Numbered from the stretch's first letter, positions 42,471 to 54,072 are shown. The stretch is DNA of 64,000 nucleotides from Lepisosteus oculatus (GCF_040954835.1 NC_090698.1:6136501-6200500), one strand, 5' to 3'. The notes: generated by a model not told the origin, from the letters alone. Made by a program: numbers and translations.

Positions 42471-42960
42471 GTGAGGAGGGAGGAGACCAGGACAGGAGGA
42501 GGGGAGAGAGGAGAGGAGAGAGGGAGGAGGGGAGAGAGGAGAGGAGAGAGGGAGGAGGGGAGAGAGGAGAGGAGAGAGGGAGGAGGGGAGAGAGGAGAGG
42601 AGAGAGGGAGGAGGGGAGAGAGGAGAGGAGAGGAGGGGAGAGAGGGAGGAGGGGAGAGAGGAGGGAGGAGGGGAGAGAGGGAGGGGAGAGAGGGAGGGAG
42701 GAGGGGAGAGAGGAGAGGAGGGGAGAGAGGGGAGGAGACCAGGACGGGAGGAGGGGAGAGAGGAGAGGAGGGGAGAGAGGGAAGGAGACCAGGACAGGAG
42801 GGGGGAGAGAGGGAGGAGGGGTGAGAGGAGGGGAGGAGAGAGAGGGGAGGAGGAGGGAGAGGAGACCAGAACAGGAGAGGGGAGGAGGAGGAGGAGGGAG
42901 AGGAGACTAGAATTGGAGAGGGGGGGAGGAGGGAGGGAGGAGAGGAGGGGGGGCCAGGAG
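42471..42960. repeat. polypurine (GGGAGA/GGAGA) tract in ppp1r13l intron 11
   Basis: About 480 bases almost entirely G and A on the plus strand, built from GGGAGAGAGGAGAGGAGAGA words. Long mirror-like purine runs of this type can adopt triplex or H-DNA structure. Confidence 0.93.
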
Positions 42961-43100
42961 AGACCAGGAGAGGGGAGACTGACAGAAGGAAGACGCAGGA
43001 AGAGGACAGCGAGGGCGCAGTGTGCTTTCTTGATGCCCCGCTTGTTGGCACAGCTCATACGAGCCCAGCTTCTGATCTCGCCTGCTTCTTGTCTCTGCAG

Positions 43101-43136
43101 CTCTTCCCCAAGGTTCGGCCCAAATCCCTGTGCTGA
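43101..43136 (+). CDS. ppp1r13l: ppp1r13l coding exon 12 (last)
   Basis: After GTCTCTGCAG: LFPKVRPKSLC and TGA at 43134-43136. Matches the human end LFPRVKPQ. The C-terminus is slightly shorter and ends in Cys. Confidence 0.93.
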   Translation, partial: LFPKVRPKSLC

Positions 43137-44154
43137 GGAACCCGGCACCCCTGTGCCCTCCCCTCCAGGCCCTGGACAGCTGGGTCAGAACTGGACTACA
43201 CTGGGGTAGCACTGGCACCATACTGGAGCTGGCACAGTACAGGCGCAGACTCCAGATTGCTTTACTAACACACGCACATGCATAGCTCAGATCTCCTTTC
43301 CAGTACAGACCGGTATAAGCACACATATTCAGACTGTGCCTCTGTGCAGCCAGTGCCCCTGGAAACGGAGATAACATTGTGCTCGACTCAACACCCGGCA
43401 CAAAAAGGAGCAGACACTAACACAGCAGCAACTGGTGTAGCCCAGCGTTTTGGGTGTCATACAGGGTCTGATGCAGATGCTCATGCAAATGGTTCACAAG
43501 GGTTACAGGCTCTCTAGATGCTCTTTTTTTTTTTAAGCTGAGCAATTGCTTTGTCGTCTTCTGTGTGTGGACTGCTCCAGGGCAGTTCAGGGATCATGCG
43601 TGCAGAGAGGTTCGCTGGGAGACAACGACACAGCCCTGCCAGAAGCAGGCCGTGCGGGTCTGCAGAGCTCTCTCTCCAGGGGTGCTCACCTCGGAAAAGG
43701 CGCTATATAGAATGCTAACCGAGAATCAAACGCATTAGTGTGGGACGGGGACATGGCTCCTACACCTGCTCGCCCTGGGCTGCCGCAGTCTGACTTGCCT
43801 GCACTCTCTCCCTCTTATCAGGACACAGCGAGCTGTAACCACAGCAAAAGACCAGCATTCAAAGTCACAGCGTTCACAATCATATCACCCTCGGCTGAGA
43901 CTAAATATGGACAAGCGCTAAGGATTGAAGTATCAGCCCCTTTCTGACAGACTGCTGATAATGTCTGCTGTAGTGTGCTGTGAGAGAGAGTGTGTGCTGT
44001 ATATTGACTTTCCTGTAGTGGTGGGGGATTGAGGGGGTGTATAACGGTCTGAATGTGAAGGAGAGTGTGTGTGTGCACCTGTGTATGCGTGTGGGGGAGT
44101 GAGTGCGTGTGTTTGTATACACACACACACACACCGGGCTGTGTGTGATCACTG
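43137..44154. other. ppp1r13l 3' UTR and downstream DNA
   Basis: No further exons. A GTGTGTGT/CACACACA stretch lies at 44060-44135. Termination is not marked clearly; the nearest AATAAA is at 44711. Confidence 0.4.
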
Positions 44155-44445
44155 TGTCTGACTGTGGACCGCACATTGCTGGGGTCCTGGGTGTAATTCC
44201 GGGGGTACTGTCTGTGAGGAGTTTGCATGTTCTCCCCATGTCCTTGTGGGTTTCCTCCCCCAGTCCAAGGACACACAGGTAACTGGGAGCTCAGTTGGCA
44301 TCTGGAAAAACTGGCGCGCCGGTGTGCGTCTGCGTGTGGCCCTGCGGTGGCCTGGCGTGCCATCCGGGGTGGATCCTGCCTTGAGCCCTGGATCTGGCTC
44401 CCCCGCGACGCTGAGCTGGGAGAAGCGGTGAAGAAAGGGATCAGG
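44155..44445 (+). repeat. common fish interspersed repeat
   Basis: GAGTTTGCATGTTCTCCCCA, GTGGGTTTCCTCC, CAGTCCAAGGACACACAGGT, then GGCGTGCCATCCGGGGTGGA. This order of words is characteristic of an abundant interspersed repeat of fish and amphibian genomes. No coding capacity. I do not assign the superfamily. Confidence 0.55.
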
Positions 44446-45014
44446 AGAGGCGTGTGTACACCTCTGTCCCGAGCCGGAAGGAGAGTGTGTTTGTTCGGGG
44501 GGGGTGTGCACACGTTATGTGTACTCGTACTAATGTAAAGGAGCCTGTCGGCGTACCTTTCCTTGGAATGTACAGAATTGTTCGCTGTTTTATTTCCACA
44601 GTGCGGAGTTCCGGTTGACGAGCGCGGCGACAGTGTTAAGGCAATGCAATGTCATTATTATGTCAGCAGATTAACGGCTGCTTTTAAGCAAAGCTCATGG
44701 AATTCAATTAAATAAAAATGATTAAAAAATATCGTCTCCTCGCTGCATGTGTTGACCTCCCAGACATATTTAAAACCTTCACAATAAGAACTGTTCATGT
44801 TCTTACGTTTGTTGCCTCCGGTCCGTCAGCTAAGTCCTGTTTTTCACCCTCGACCTTGCCCTTATTAAATGCTTTCTGCTGAGATTTTTAGAGACGGCAT
44901 TATCGCTGCTGCCCAAAGTTGTTTCCAGCACACTACCTCCTAACCGCGGGTAAAGGAACAAACATTTCCTTCAGATGAGACGCTGGAGTCCCGCTACCAT
45001 CGGATCCGTGGTTA

Positions 45015-45089
45015 ATAGCGGCATCTAGCGGCGAAGCACTACAGCGACAAGCCCGGGGTCTAGTTCACAATAGCGCCATCTAGCGGCCA
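45015..45089 (-). promoter_or_regulatory. pair of CTCF-like motifs between ppp1r13l and sympk
   Basis: Two reverse-strand motifs of the form CCGCTAGATG(G/C)CGCTA lie at 45015-45034 and 45071-45089, 37 bases apart and in the same orientation. The second (TGGCCGCTAGATGGCGCTA) is the better match. Their place between two genes fits a boundary element. Confidence 0.45.
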
Positions 45090-45260
45090 GCGATGGCCGA
45101 ACAGTGTTTGTCGCTCTAACGCAAGACACGTTAATAGCGTGAGAGGCAGATATTTCCCTTTAACATTGCACTCCCTAGAGAGTAAAGACAGGTACTATTT
45201 TCATACAGATGGCTGAAAGTGAAGCATTAGAATCAATGGATCAGCATATTTTATACAATG

Positions 45261-45484
45261 GAACAAGTAATAGGTTTATTCCATGCTGAAAAAAAGAAGA
45301 AAGAAAACGCAACGTTTCGGCCGTGGAACCTTCTTCAGGTGTGAGGAAGAAGAAGACCTGAAGAAGACCCTCACACCTGAAGAAGGCTCCATGGCCGAAT
45401 CGTTGTGTTTTCGTTCTTTTCAGCCTGGAATAAACCTTTACTTGTTCCTTTGCAGCCTACGCATGCTGACGCAGCTCCCCACCT
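45261..45484. repeat. fold-back element, copy 6
   Basis: Complete copy: GAACAAGTAATAGGTTTATT...AACGTTTCGGCCGTGG, a palindromic centre at about 45340-45380, and a right arm ending GCATGCTGACGCAGCTCCCC. Confidence 0.85.
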
Positions 45485-45539
45485 GAGCTATTTTATACAA
45501 TTTGGGTCACCGCGACACCAAAAAACAGATATTGCTGCA

Positions 45540-45900
45540 CTGGAATGAGGATGTTGAGATGGATTCTGCAGATTTCAATGAAGGATGAGATCAGAAATGA
45601 AGAAATGCGTAGACGATGTAGGGTGGTGGATGTGGTTGAGAAGATGCGAGAGGCGAGGTGACGGTGGTATGGACAGATCATGAGGAGGGACGTTGAGGAA
45701 GTAACAAAGAGGGTAATGGAATTTGAGGTGGAAGGTAACAGGGGGAGAGGCAGGCCTAGAAAGAGATGGAGAGATTGTGTGAGAAAAGATATGGAGGTGT
45801 GTGAAGTGAGTGAGGAAGATGTGCTCGACAGAGACAAGTGGAGAAGAGCAACCAAAGCAGCTGAGCCCAGGACAGTCTGGGACTAATTAAGGCTGTGAAA
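45540..45900 (+). pseudogene. RTE-like LINE C-terminal fragment
   Basis: Reading across one or more stops gives RMRRWYG-type and GRGRPRKRWRDCVRKDMEV motifs followed by DRDKWRRATKAAEPRTVWD, the typical C-terminus of RTE-clade reverse transcriptases in fish. The open part is 45680-45886. A (GAA)n tail (45900-45917) marks the 3' end. Confidence 0.7.
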
Positions 45901-45954
45901 AAGAAGAAGAAGAAGGAATGAGGCCAGAGAAAACTGGAACAATTATGACTCATT

Positions 45955-46270
45955 CCGGAGTTTAAAGAAATATCCGACACCAGCAGGCTGAAGGAACCCG
46001 ATCTCTCTAGTCTTCAAGAGAGAGGACCATGACAGGACCGAATAATAGTATTTAAATTCCTCGAGGGCAGAGTCAGCCCTAGCGGACTTCATCAGAATGC
46101 GCGGCGAAACGCGAACCGGGGCTCACAAGTGAAAACTACGGGGAAGCGCATTTGAAACCGAGAACAGGAGGCGGGTCTTTACCCACAATGTGGTGGGAGA
46201 GTGGAACAAGCTAAGCGGCCATGTTGAAGCCGATACCCTCGTCATATTCAAGACACGAGATCCCTGGATC
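45955..46270 (+). repeat. decayed LINE-like sequence
   Basis: CAGCAGGCTGAAGGAACCCG...GTGGGAGAGTGGAACAAGCTAA resembles the degenerate C-terminal coding and 3' part of another LINE, with frame breaks. Its first 50 bases resemble the 51-bp minisatellite unit in the opa3 intron. Family not assigned. Confidence 0.4.
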
Positions 46271-46538
46271 ATTTAGCGACTACCAAGGGAAATAAACCGG
46301 TGAATGGCCCCATCTTAATTCATTTCTAATCGGCCTCACTCATGTAAAAACATATTTCTTAAACATCAGGCTCTGAAATGATTTCTTACAAGCTTCTGAA
46401 CCAGCGAGGAAATAAAATAAGTCACACGCCTTTCTTTCCCGCTAAATGTCTGATAAAACTTAATCGTGTCGCAAGCAAAGGCGGTTTTAACGGCACCGGA
46501 AATTGTTTCCTGACGACACCCCCCTTCCTCTACAATAA

Positions 46539-46607
46539 ACTACACTTCCCAGGAGACATTGCGGGAGATACGACCTTATTTCCTTTGATGCTTTTCAAGA
46601 TGGCGGC
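46539..46607 (+). promoter_or_regulatory. sympk: sympk core promoter: ZNF143 (Staf) and YY1 sites
   Basis: ACTACACTTCCCAG (46539-46552), followed by TTGCGGG to 46565, matches the extended ZNF143 site ACTACAATTCCC(A)G...TGCGGG. CAAGATGGCGGC (46596-46607) is a canonical YY1 site, which in many housekeeping genes lies just downstream of the start. Both are in plus orientation, 1.5 kb before the first coding exon of sympk. Confidence 0.65.
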
Positions 46608-46700
46608 CTCCTAGATGTGTTTGTGGTCTGATAGAAACATTCTTCGGCAGAGAAACAGCTCGTTGACTTACTTTTTTAAAAAAGGAATCAGTTCCCCGAG
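46590..46700 (+). other. sympk: putative non-coding first exon of sympk
   Basis: Starts around the YY1 site and ends at a strong donor CCCCGAG|GTGAGAT at 46700/46701. The coding exon at 48133 has its own acceptor (GTGCACAG), so an upstream exon is required. The 5' edge is approximate. Confidence 0.5.
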
Positions 46701-47344
46701 GTGAGATCTGTGGCCTGTATCGCTTGTGTTTACGAGGTCTGACGAAAGTGTTGTGTCGAATATTTAACATCAGGTGTTAAGCGTTCCTTAGTTTAATTGG
46801 CATGGAAGTTGTGGCGGGATACAGCGCGGTGCTGGCAACACTGTAACCAGGCTGGGTTCAAGTCAGGCTTCTGATTTATGGTGTCGTTTCCAACTTGTCT
46901 TTTTCATTCTGGATGTCGAAGGAAGTTCCTCTTGCGCGTAAAGCAGGGTGCATCAGTAACTCCAGCAGAGCCTCCGGTCACCGGAAGATGCCCTGTTGTT
47001 CGTGGTGGTTCAGGGACAAGGAGTGCTGTCATTACCTGTAACACCCGCTTACACCGGCATTTACCCTGGACAGGCCATCGTCGTCGTTATTATTAACACC
47101 AGTGGCAGGCGGCTGTGGTTAATAACTGGAATTAACCCCAGGCATGTCTCGCCGGTGGTTTAAATAAGTTATTATCAGCGACATTATTAGTGTTAGAGGT
47201 ACTGCACCAGAGAACATTTCTTCTGGAATGTTCACATTGAACGTGAAATACTCTTAACAATCATTAAAATGTGGCCCAGACCGGTCCGGGTGCAGCTACT
47301 CATTTGTGTTCTTGCACAGACACCTGTGGGTCGAGCCTGCGTGA

Positions 47345-47925
47345 CCAGGGATCTGGAGGAATCCCAAGTGTGAGGCTGGGCTATGAGCAGGGATCTGGAG
47401 GAATCCCACAGTGTGAGGTTGGGGCTGTGACCAGGGATCTGGAGGAATCCCACAGTGTGAGGCTGGGCTGTGAACAGGGATCTGGAGGAATCCCACTGTG
47501 TGAGGCTGGGCTATGAGCAGGGATCTGGAGGAATCCCACAGTGTGAGGTTGGGGCTGTGACCAGGGATCTGGAGGAATCCCACAGTGTGAGGTTGGGGCT
47601 GTGACCAGGGATCTGGAGGAATCCCACAGTGTGAGGTTGGGGCTGTGACCAGGGATCTGGAGAAATCCCACAGTGTGAGGGTGGGGCTGTGACCAGGGAT
47701 CTGGAGGAATCCCACAGTGTGAGGCTGGGGCTGCGACCAGGGATCTGGAGGAATCCCACAGTGTGAGGCTGGGCTGTGACCAGGGATCTGGAGGAATCCC
47801 ACAGTGTGAGGCTGGGGCTGTGACCAGGGATCTGGAGGAATCCCACAGTGTGAGGGTGGGCTGTGACCAGGGATCTGGAGGAATCCCACAGTGTGAGGTT
47901 GGGGCTGTGACCAGGGACGGGCTCA
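47345..47925. repeat. 43-bp minisatellite upstream of sympk coding exon 1
   Basis: About 13 copies of GGGATCTGGAGGAATCCCAC, AGTGTGAGGCTGGGGCTGTG, ACCA. Each unit contains a small palindrome, GGAT.TGGAGGAATCC. Reverse-strand open frames of about 200-270 codons are artefacts. Confidence 0.93.
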
Positions 47926-48138
47926 GACCTGACCAGGCAAGAGTGTGGAGGCCTGCAGTGCCGCTTTGCAGATGTCAGGCACAAGGAGCGGGTCATGATG
48001 GGCCTGTGTAGAAGTACCCAGGCTCTGCACGGTTCTGAAAAGCGACAGGAGGTCACAGGTGGCGGCAAACAGCGAACAGTGGCGCCTCCTGTGGATCGAA
48101 GGTGAGCAGTGCGCTTGTCTCTGTGTGCACAGGGTAGG

Positions 48139-48249
48139 ATGGCAGCGGGCGGCGGGGAGCCCGGAGGGGGCGCTGTGAGGACCAGCGTGGCGTCGCAGTT
48201 CTTCGCCGGGGAGGAGGACACGGCCATCGACATGACCACCAGCGAGAGG
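48139..48249 (+). CDS. sympk: sympk coding exon 1
   Basis: ATG at 48139 (AGGATGG): MAAGGGEPGGG, then SVASQFFAGEE and MTTSER as in human. An in-frame ATG at 48109 lies before the acceptor at 48131-48132 and is not used. Donor GTACTC. Confidence 0.88.
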
Positions 48250-48351
48250 GTACTCACACTGCACACTCGCACACTGATGCACAGCTGCCTGCTCCGCTGG
48301 ACAGTGTACAATGCACACACCCGTTGCTGCCCAGTTCACAACTACACCACA

Positions 48352-48655
48352 GTAAATTCCCTCCACTTCCCTAGAGCTTTTCTGGACACTCCACTCAGAG
48401 AGCTGTAGAGGTAATGGGGAATCCCACGACCCCCACCAGTGTGCAGCCCCATGAAGGGAAGGCAGCCGTAGTGCACCAGTACACTCTCCACACACCAGCT
48501 CTCGGTGGGGAGGAGAGCAGAGTGATGAAGCCAGTTCAGAGAGGGGGGTTATTAGGAGGCCATGACTGGTAAAGGCCAGGGGGAAATTTCAGGACACTTC
48601 TACTCTTTTCAAGAAACTCTGGAATTTTTAATGACCACAGAGAGTCAGGATCTTG
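48352..48655 (-). repeat. 5S-derived SINE, 5'-truncated copy (sympk intron 1)
   Basis: Reverse-strand copy with AGCTTTTCTGGACACTCCAC and GGAGGCCATGACTGGTAAAG. The (ATT)n end is worn. It includes CACAGAGAGTCAGGA, which is further 5' than in most other copies. Confidence 0.75.
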
Positions 48656-48724
48656 GTCTTTAATTTTCCATCTGCACTTCAGTCTACAGGTGTGAGCTGC
48701 AGAATTATATAGCTGGTAAAATGT

Positions 48725-48815
48725 ACTGCTCCAGGCGAGGCTTGAACTCTGTATCATTCTGCCATATAAACACAGCATGCTAACTGATTGCTAATCGGTT
48801 GCACTACAGTCACAT
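48725..48815 (-). repeat. tRNA-like fragment
   Basis: On the reverse strand, box A-like TTAGCATGCTGTGTT and box B-like GAGTTCAAGCCTCG are spaced about as in a tRNA. No acceptor-stem pairing is evident, so it is more likely a tRNA-derived SINE remnant than a gene. Confidence 0.3.
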
Positions 48816-49066
48816 GATAGCTTAAAACTGTGGCATATAACTGCAGTATATGCTTAATAGATTCAAACTCACCACACGATAACTATGCACCACAGACTGC
48901 ACACACTGTCCTACTGCAGCCACAAAGACAGAGGCTGTCCAGTGAAAACGGGAACTTCAGTATCCTGATGTTTCTCTTCTGTTCTCTGTCACTTCATCCC
49001 CTCTCTTCTCTTGCCACTGCTCTCTCTCTCTGCTTCTCTCCTCCCCTCTTCTTTCTTCTCCTGCAG

Positions 49067-49132
49067 GTGGTGGAGCTGCTGAACCAGGCTGCCCTGATTG
49101 CCACAGAGAACAAGCTCACAGTCCTGAAGCAG
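49067..49132 (+). CDS. sympk: sympk coding exon 2
   Basis: Residues 38-59, VVELLNQAALIATENKLTVL onward. Acceptor TCTCCTGCAG, donor GTCAGT, phase 0 at both ends. Confidence 0.95.
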
Positions 49133-49464
49133 GTCAGTCCTGATCAGCCCGATGAGACGGGCACTAACCAATCAGTCAGTCGCGGCTCGTTTGGGTTCAT
49201 CCAGGTGCATTGGATGAGCCCTCACCCCCTCGCACGCGGTCTCGTCTCTGGCGGTTACAACGCGCCTCCCGCGAGCGGAAGGTTTTTATGCAATGGCGTG
49301 CAATGTAGCGGGGAGAGGGGGTGTGAGCTGGAGACCTGCGCCTGCGCTCTCGAGAGGAGTGAGGTGAAGCAGGTAGAGGCCAGGTAGAGAGACCAGGTGG
49401 ACCAGGTAGGGGCACCCCACTCGGCACTGCAGCCCGGTCGAGCTGGACATCATAGTCACCCCCG

Positions 49465-49740
49465 CAGTCAGGGCGCCCCCGCAGGGTGAGTTCCCCCCGC
49501 AGTCAGGGCGCCCCCGCAGGGTGAGTTCCCCCCGCAGTCAGGGCGCCCCCGCAGGGTGAGTTCCCCCCGCAGTCAGGGCGCCCCCGCAGGGTGAGTTCCC
49601 CCCGCAGTCAGGGCGCCCCCGCAGTCAGGGCGCCCCCCCCGCAGGCTGGGTGGCACCCCCGCAGGCTGGGTGGCACCCCCGCAGTCAGGGTGCCCCCACA
49701 GGGTGAGTTCCCCCCGCAGTCAGGGCTCCCCCCGCACGGG
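49465..49740. repeat. 34-bp minisatellite in sympk intron 2
   Basis: Units of GCAGTCAGGGCGCCCCCGCA and GGGTGAGTTCCCCC. Each unit carries an acceptor-like CCCCCGCAG immediately followed by a donor-like GGTGAGT. About seven to eight copies, some truncated. Confidence 0.92.
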
Positions 49741-49798
49741 GAGACGCTTTCAGACGCTGTCGCTTGGTCTCACCCAGTCTGGTGTCTCCTCTCCACAG

Positions 49799-49852
49799 GT
49801 GCAGGAGCTGATCATCAACAAGGACCCCTCGCTCCTCGACAACTTCTTAGAC
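49799..49852 (+). CDS. sympk: sympk coding exon 3
   Basis: Residues 60-77, VQELIINKDPSLLDNFLD. Acceptor CTCCACAG, donor GTAAGT. Only 54 bases. Confidence 0.95.
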
Positions 49853-50064
49853 GTAAGTGCAGAGTCCTGAAGGTGCTGACTGGGGGGGAGTACTGCAGTA
49901 GTGTTTGAAATCACTGCCAAGTCATGATACCCACGTAAGAGACGGGGGCTTTCCTGGCGATTGTGATGCAGTTCTTCCCAGGCAAGTCTTGGGGATTTCG
50001 GATCCAGTCCCCCCTCTCTCATTCCCGGCTCTCTCCTCTGTCCCATCCCTCCCGCTTCACGCAG

Positions 50065-50138
50065 GAGATGATAGCGTTCCAGACGGACAAGTCCATGGAA
50101 GTTCGCAAGTTTGTGATCGGCTTCATCGAGGAGGCGTG
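50065..50138 (+). CDS. sympk: sympk coding exon 4
   Basis: Residues 78-101 plus two bases: [24 protein letters not shown]. Splits the Cys codon of EEACKRD. Donor GTGAGT. Confidence 0.95.
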
Positions 50139-50687
50139 GTGAGTGACCCTTGCCGTGAAATCGCTTGATCTCCCGTGGATCACTGACGATCATCAAGAGC
50201 ACGTAGTCCGTTTACAAGCCAGAAATGTTCTCCATCCGCTTTAAAGTTTCCTTGCTTTCTAAACTCAGGGATATCTTTTTCTGTCCCCCCCTTTATCTTT
50301 CGCTTGTTGACTTAGTGTGTCTTACTTCCACGTCCCAGCAGCTCAAAATGACACAGCACCTAGCACGATGCACAGCAGGCACCAACACACGCAGACCGCG
50401 GTGTCGTGTACAGCCCAGCCCTTCTGCATTGTGCACTGTGTATTGCGCAGGGCAGGACGGGGACCTCCGTTCCGGTGGCTGGTACTTAAACTGGCATGAC
50501 CGCGTCTGGGCACGTGCTCATTTTAATGTGGCAGGGCTTGGTGCCGATCCGGTTGCTCTGCTGCCCATGCTGTTGGTCTGGGGGTTGGGGGGGGTTAACA
50601 GCCCTGAGATTGTCGTGCCTCTGCCGGACGGGGTCAGCGGGCACTAGCTGAGGTCGGGGCTCATCCTGCGCTTTCCGCCTGCGACAG

Positions 50688-50814
50688 CAAGCGGGACAAT
50701 GAGCTGCTGCTGAAGCTCATCGCCAACCTCAACATGCTGCTGAAGGACGAGAGCGTCAACGTGGTGAAGAAGGCCATCCTCACCCTCACGCAGCTCTACA
50801 AGGTGGCCCTGCAG
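50688..50814 (+). CDS. sympk: sympk coding exon 5
   Basis: Residues 102-144: [39 protein letters not shown]. The donor CAG|GTGATT is followed almost at once by the intron 5 array. Confidence 0.95.
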
Positions 50815-50834
50815 GTGATTATACCTTCCGTACT

Positions 50835-52400
50835 GCTCAAACTGCACACTGTATCACACACTGCAGCATGCACACTGGTCAGTCCTGGATACTGTACTGT
50901 TCACACTGCAGCATGCACACTGGTCAGTCCTGGACACTGTACTGTTCACACTGCACACTGGTCAGTCCTGGACACTGTACTGCTCACACTGCACACTGTA
51001 TCACACACTGTATCACACACTGCAGCATGCACACTGGTCAGTCCTGGATACTGTACTGTTCACACTGCACACTGTATCACACACTGCAGCATGCACACTG
51101 GTCAGTCCTGGATACTGTACTGTTCACACTGCACACTGGTCAGTCCTGGACACTGTACTGCTCACACTGCACACTGTATCACACACTGTATCACACACTG
51201 CAGCATGCACACTGGTCAGTCCTGGATACTGTACTGTTCACACTGCACACTGTATCACACACTGCAGCATGCACACTGGTCAGTCCTGGATACTGTACTG
51301 TTCACACTGCACACTGGTCAGTCCTGGATACTGTACTGTTCACACTGCACACTGTATCACACACTCCAGCATGCACACTGGTCAGTCCTGGACACTGTAC
51401 TGTTCACACTGCACACTGGTCAGTCCTGGACACTGTACTGTTCACACTGCACACTGGTCAGTCCTGGATACTGTACTGTTCACACTGCACACTGTATCAC
51501 ACACTGCAGCATGCACACTGGTCAGTCCTGGATACTGTACTGTTCACACTGCACACTGGTCAGTCCTGGATACTGTACTGTTCACACTGCACACTGTATC
51601 ACACACTCCAGCATGCACACTGGTCAGTCCTGGATACTGTACTGTTCACACTGCACACTGGTCAGTCCTGGATACTGTACTGCTCACACTGCACACTGTA
51701 TCACACACTCCAGCATGCACACTGGTCAGTCCTGGACACTGTACTGTTCACACTGCACACTGGTCAGTCCTGGATACTGTACTGCTCACAGTGCACACTG
51801 TATCACACACTGCAGCATGCACACTGGTCAGTCCTGGATACTGTACTGCTCACACTGCACACTGTATCACACACTGCAGCATGCACACTGGTCAGTCCTG
51901 GATACTGTACTGTTCACACTGCACACTGATCAGTCCTGGATACTGTACTGTTCACACTGCACACTGTATCACACACTCCAGCATGCACACTGGTCAGTCC
52001 TGGATACTGTACTGTTCACACTGCACACTGGTCAGTCCTGGATACTGTACTGCTCACACTGCACACTGTATCACACACTCCAGCATGCACACTGGTCAGT
52101 CCTGGACACTGTACTGTTCACACTGCACACTGGTCAGTCCTGGATACTGTACTGCTCACACTGCACACTGTATCACACACTGCAGCATGCACACTGGTCA
52201 GTCTTGGATACTGTACTGCTCACACTGCACACTGTATCACACACTGCAGCATGCACACTGGTCAGTCCTGGATACTGTACTGCTCACACTGCACACTGTA
52301 TAACACACTGCAGCATGCACACTGGTCAGTCCTGGATACTGTACTGTTCACACTGCACACTGGTCAGTCCTGGATACTGTACTGTTCACACTGCATGGGA
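50835..52400. repeat. composite minisatellite in sympk intron 5
   Basis: Two alternating modules: a 38-base unit (CACACTGGTCAGTCCTGGAT, ACTGTACTGTTCACACTG) and a linker (CACACTGTATCACACACTGC, AGCATG) that combine into longer periods of about 64 and 102 bases. Three overlapping frames of 340-560 codons are open only because the modules lack stops. Confidence 0.95.
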
Positions 52401-52551
52401 CAGTGTGTAAAGCGGGCTGTACCTGGCTGTTGTACTGGACAGTGTGTAACACAGACTGGACACGGTGCCCCTGCCTGCCGCCCTGGACAGTGTGTAACGC
52501 GTGCTGTTCCCGCCCTGTCCTGTATTCCGACTCTCCCTCTCTCCCGGCCAG

Positions 52552-53458
<907 letters not shown>

Positions 53459-53515
53459 TGACAGTGCGTGCTGTTCGGTGCCCGCTGGGTGGTCACAGCC
53501 TCCCTCTCGCCGCAG

Positions 53516-53755
53516 CGAACCTGCCCCCCACGCTGGCGCGCTCGCAGGTGAGCAGCGTGCGGAAGAACCTGAAGCTGCACCTGCTCAGCGTGCTGCGGCA
53601 CCCCTGCAGCACCGAGTTCCAGGCCCAGATCACCACGCTGCTGCTGGACCTGGGCACCCCCCAGCAGGACATCGCCCGCTGCCTGCCCGCGCCCCGCGAC
53701 CTGCGCAAGAGGCCGCGCCACGAGGCCGAGCCCAGCGGCAAGAAGATCAAGATCG
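53516..53755 (+). CDS. sympk: sympk coding exon 8
   Basis: Residues 285-364 plus one base: [40 protein letters not shown]. It ends in the basic NLS RKRPRHE and GKKIKI. Donor GTGGGC. Confidence 0.95.
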
Positions 53756-53917
53756 GTGGGCTTTTTTCCCAACTCCCCCTCCGTCCCTCTCCCTCTTCCT
53801 CTCTCTCCACCCCCTCCCTCTTGCTCTCCGTCCCTCTCCCTCTTCCTCTCTCTCCACCCCCCTCCCTCTTGCTCTCTGTTCCTCTCCCTCTCTCACGGTG
53901 CTGTGCTGTGTGCTCAG

Positions 53918-54072
53918 AGCCGTCCCTGGTGGAGGACGACGAGGACAAGGACCTGGAGCCGGCGCCCGCCTCGGCGCCCAAGCCCTCCTCCACCCCCGGA
54001 GCGCACACCGCCATCGACGTCACCGCCGACTTCCTGCTGCCGCTGCTCACGCCGGAGAACGTGGCCAACCTG
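53918..54072 (+). CDS. sympk: sympk coding exon 9
   Basis: Residues 365-416: acidic [11 protein letters not shown], then [17 protein letters not shown]. Donor GTGAGG. Confidence 0.94.

Larger units (their letters stand above)
26635..43136 (+). other. ppp1r13l: ppp1r13l (iASPP) gene span, coding part
   Basis: iASPP, the inhibitory member of the ASPP family, binds p53 family members and RelA in nucleus and cytoplasm through its C-terminal ankyrin repeats and SH3 domain, and binds PP1. Twelve coding exons splice cleanly to 858 residues (human 828). Order: short N-terminus with FLDKMTSDL and a helical stretch (1-46); long Ser/Pro-rich linker (47-637), including conserved QWNESNLDV, RIPMPPS and PLSPTRLQP blocks and the YKQIISKLF motif; RARL, the family's PP1-docking motif (655-658); ankyrin repeats (about 670-785); SH3 (about 795-850); tail LFPKVRPKSLC. 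The PxxP-rich linker and the RARL rather than RVKF form identify iASPP rather than ASPP1 or ASPP2. Intron 6 holds a LINE and intron 7 an array plus a Tx1-type element. An AATAAA at 44711-44716 is a possible poly(A) signal. Confidence 0.96.

Noticed and set aside
41084-43148. Long reverse-strand Gly/Val-rich and Pro/Ser-rich frames
   Set aside because: Antisense to ppp1r13l exons and the intron 9 and intron 11 arrays. Low complexity.
50734-52410. Forward open frames of 340-560 codons
   Set aside because: The first codons belong to sympk exon 5 and the rest is the intron 5 minisatellite. The clean donor CAG|GTGATT and continuation at 52552 show the true exon end.
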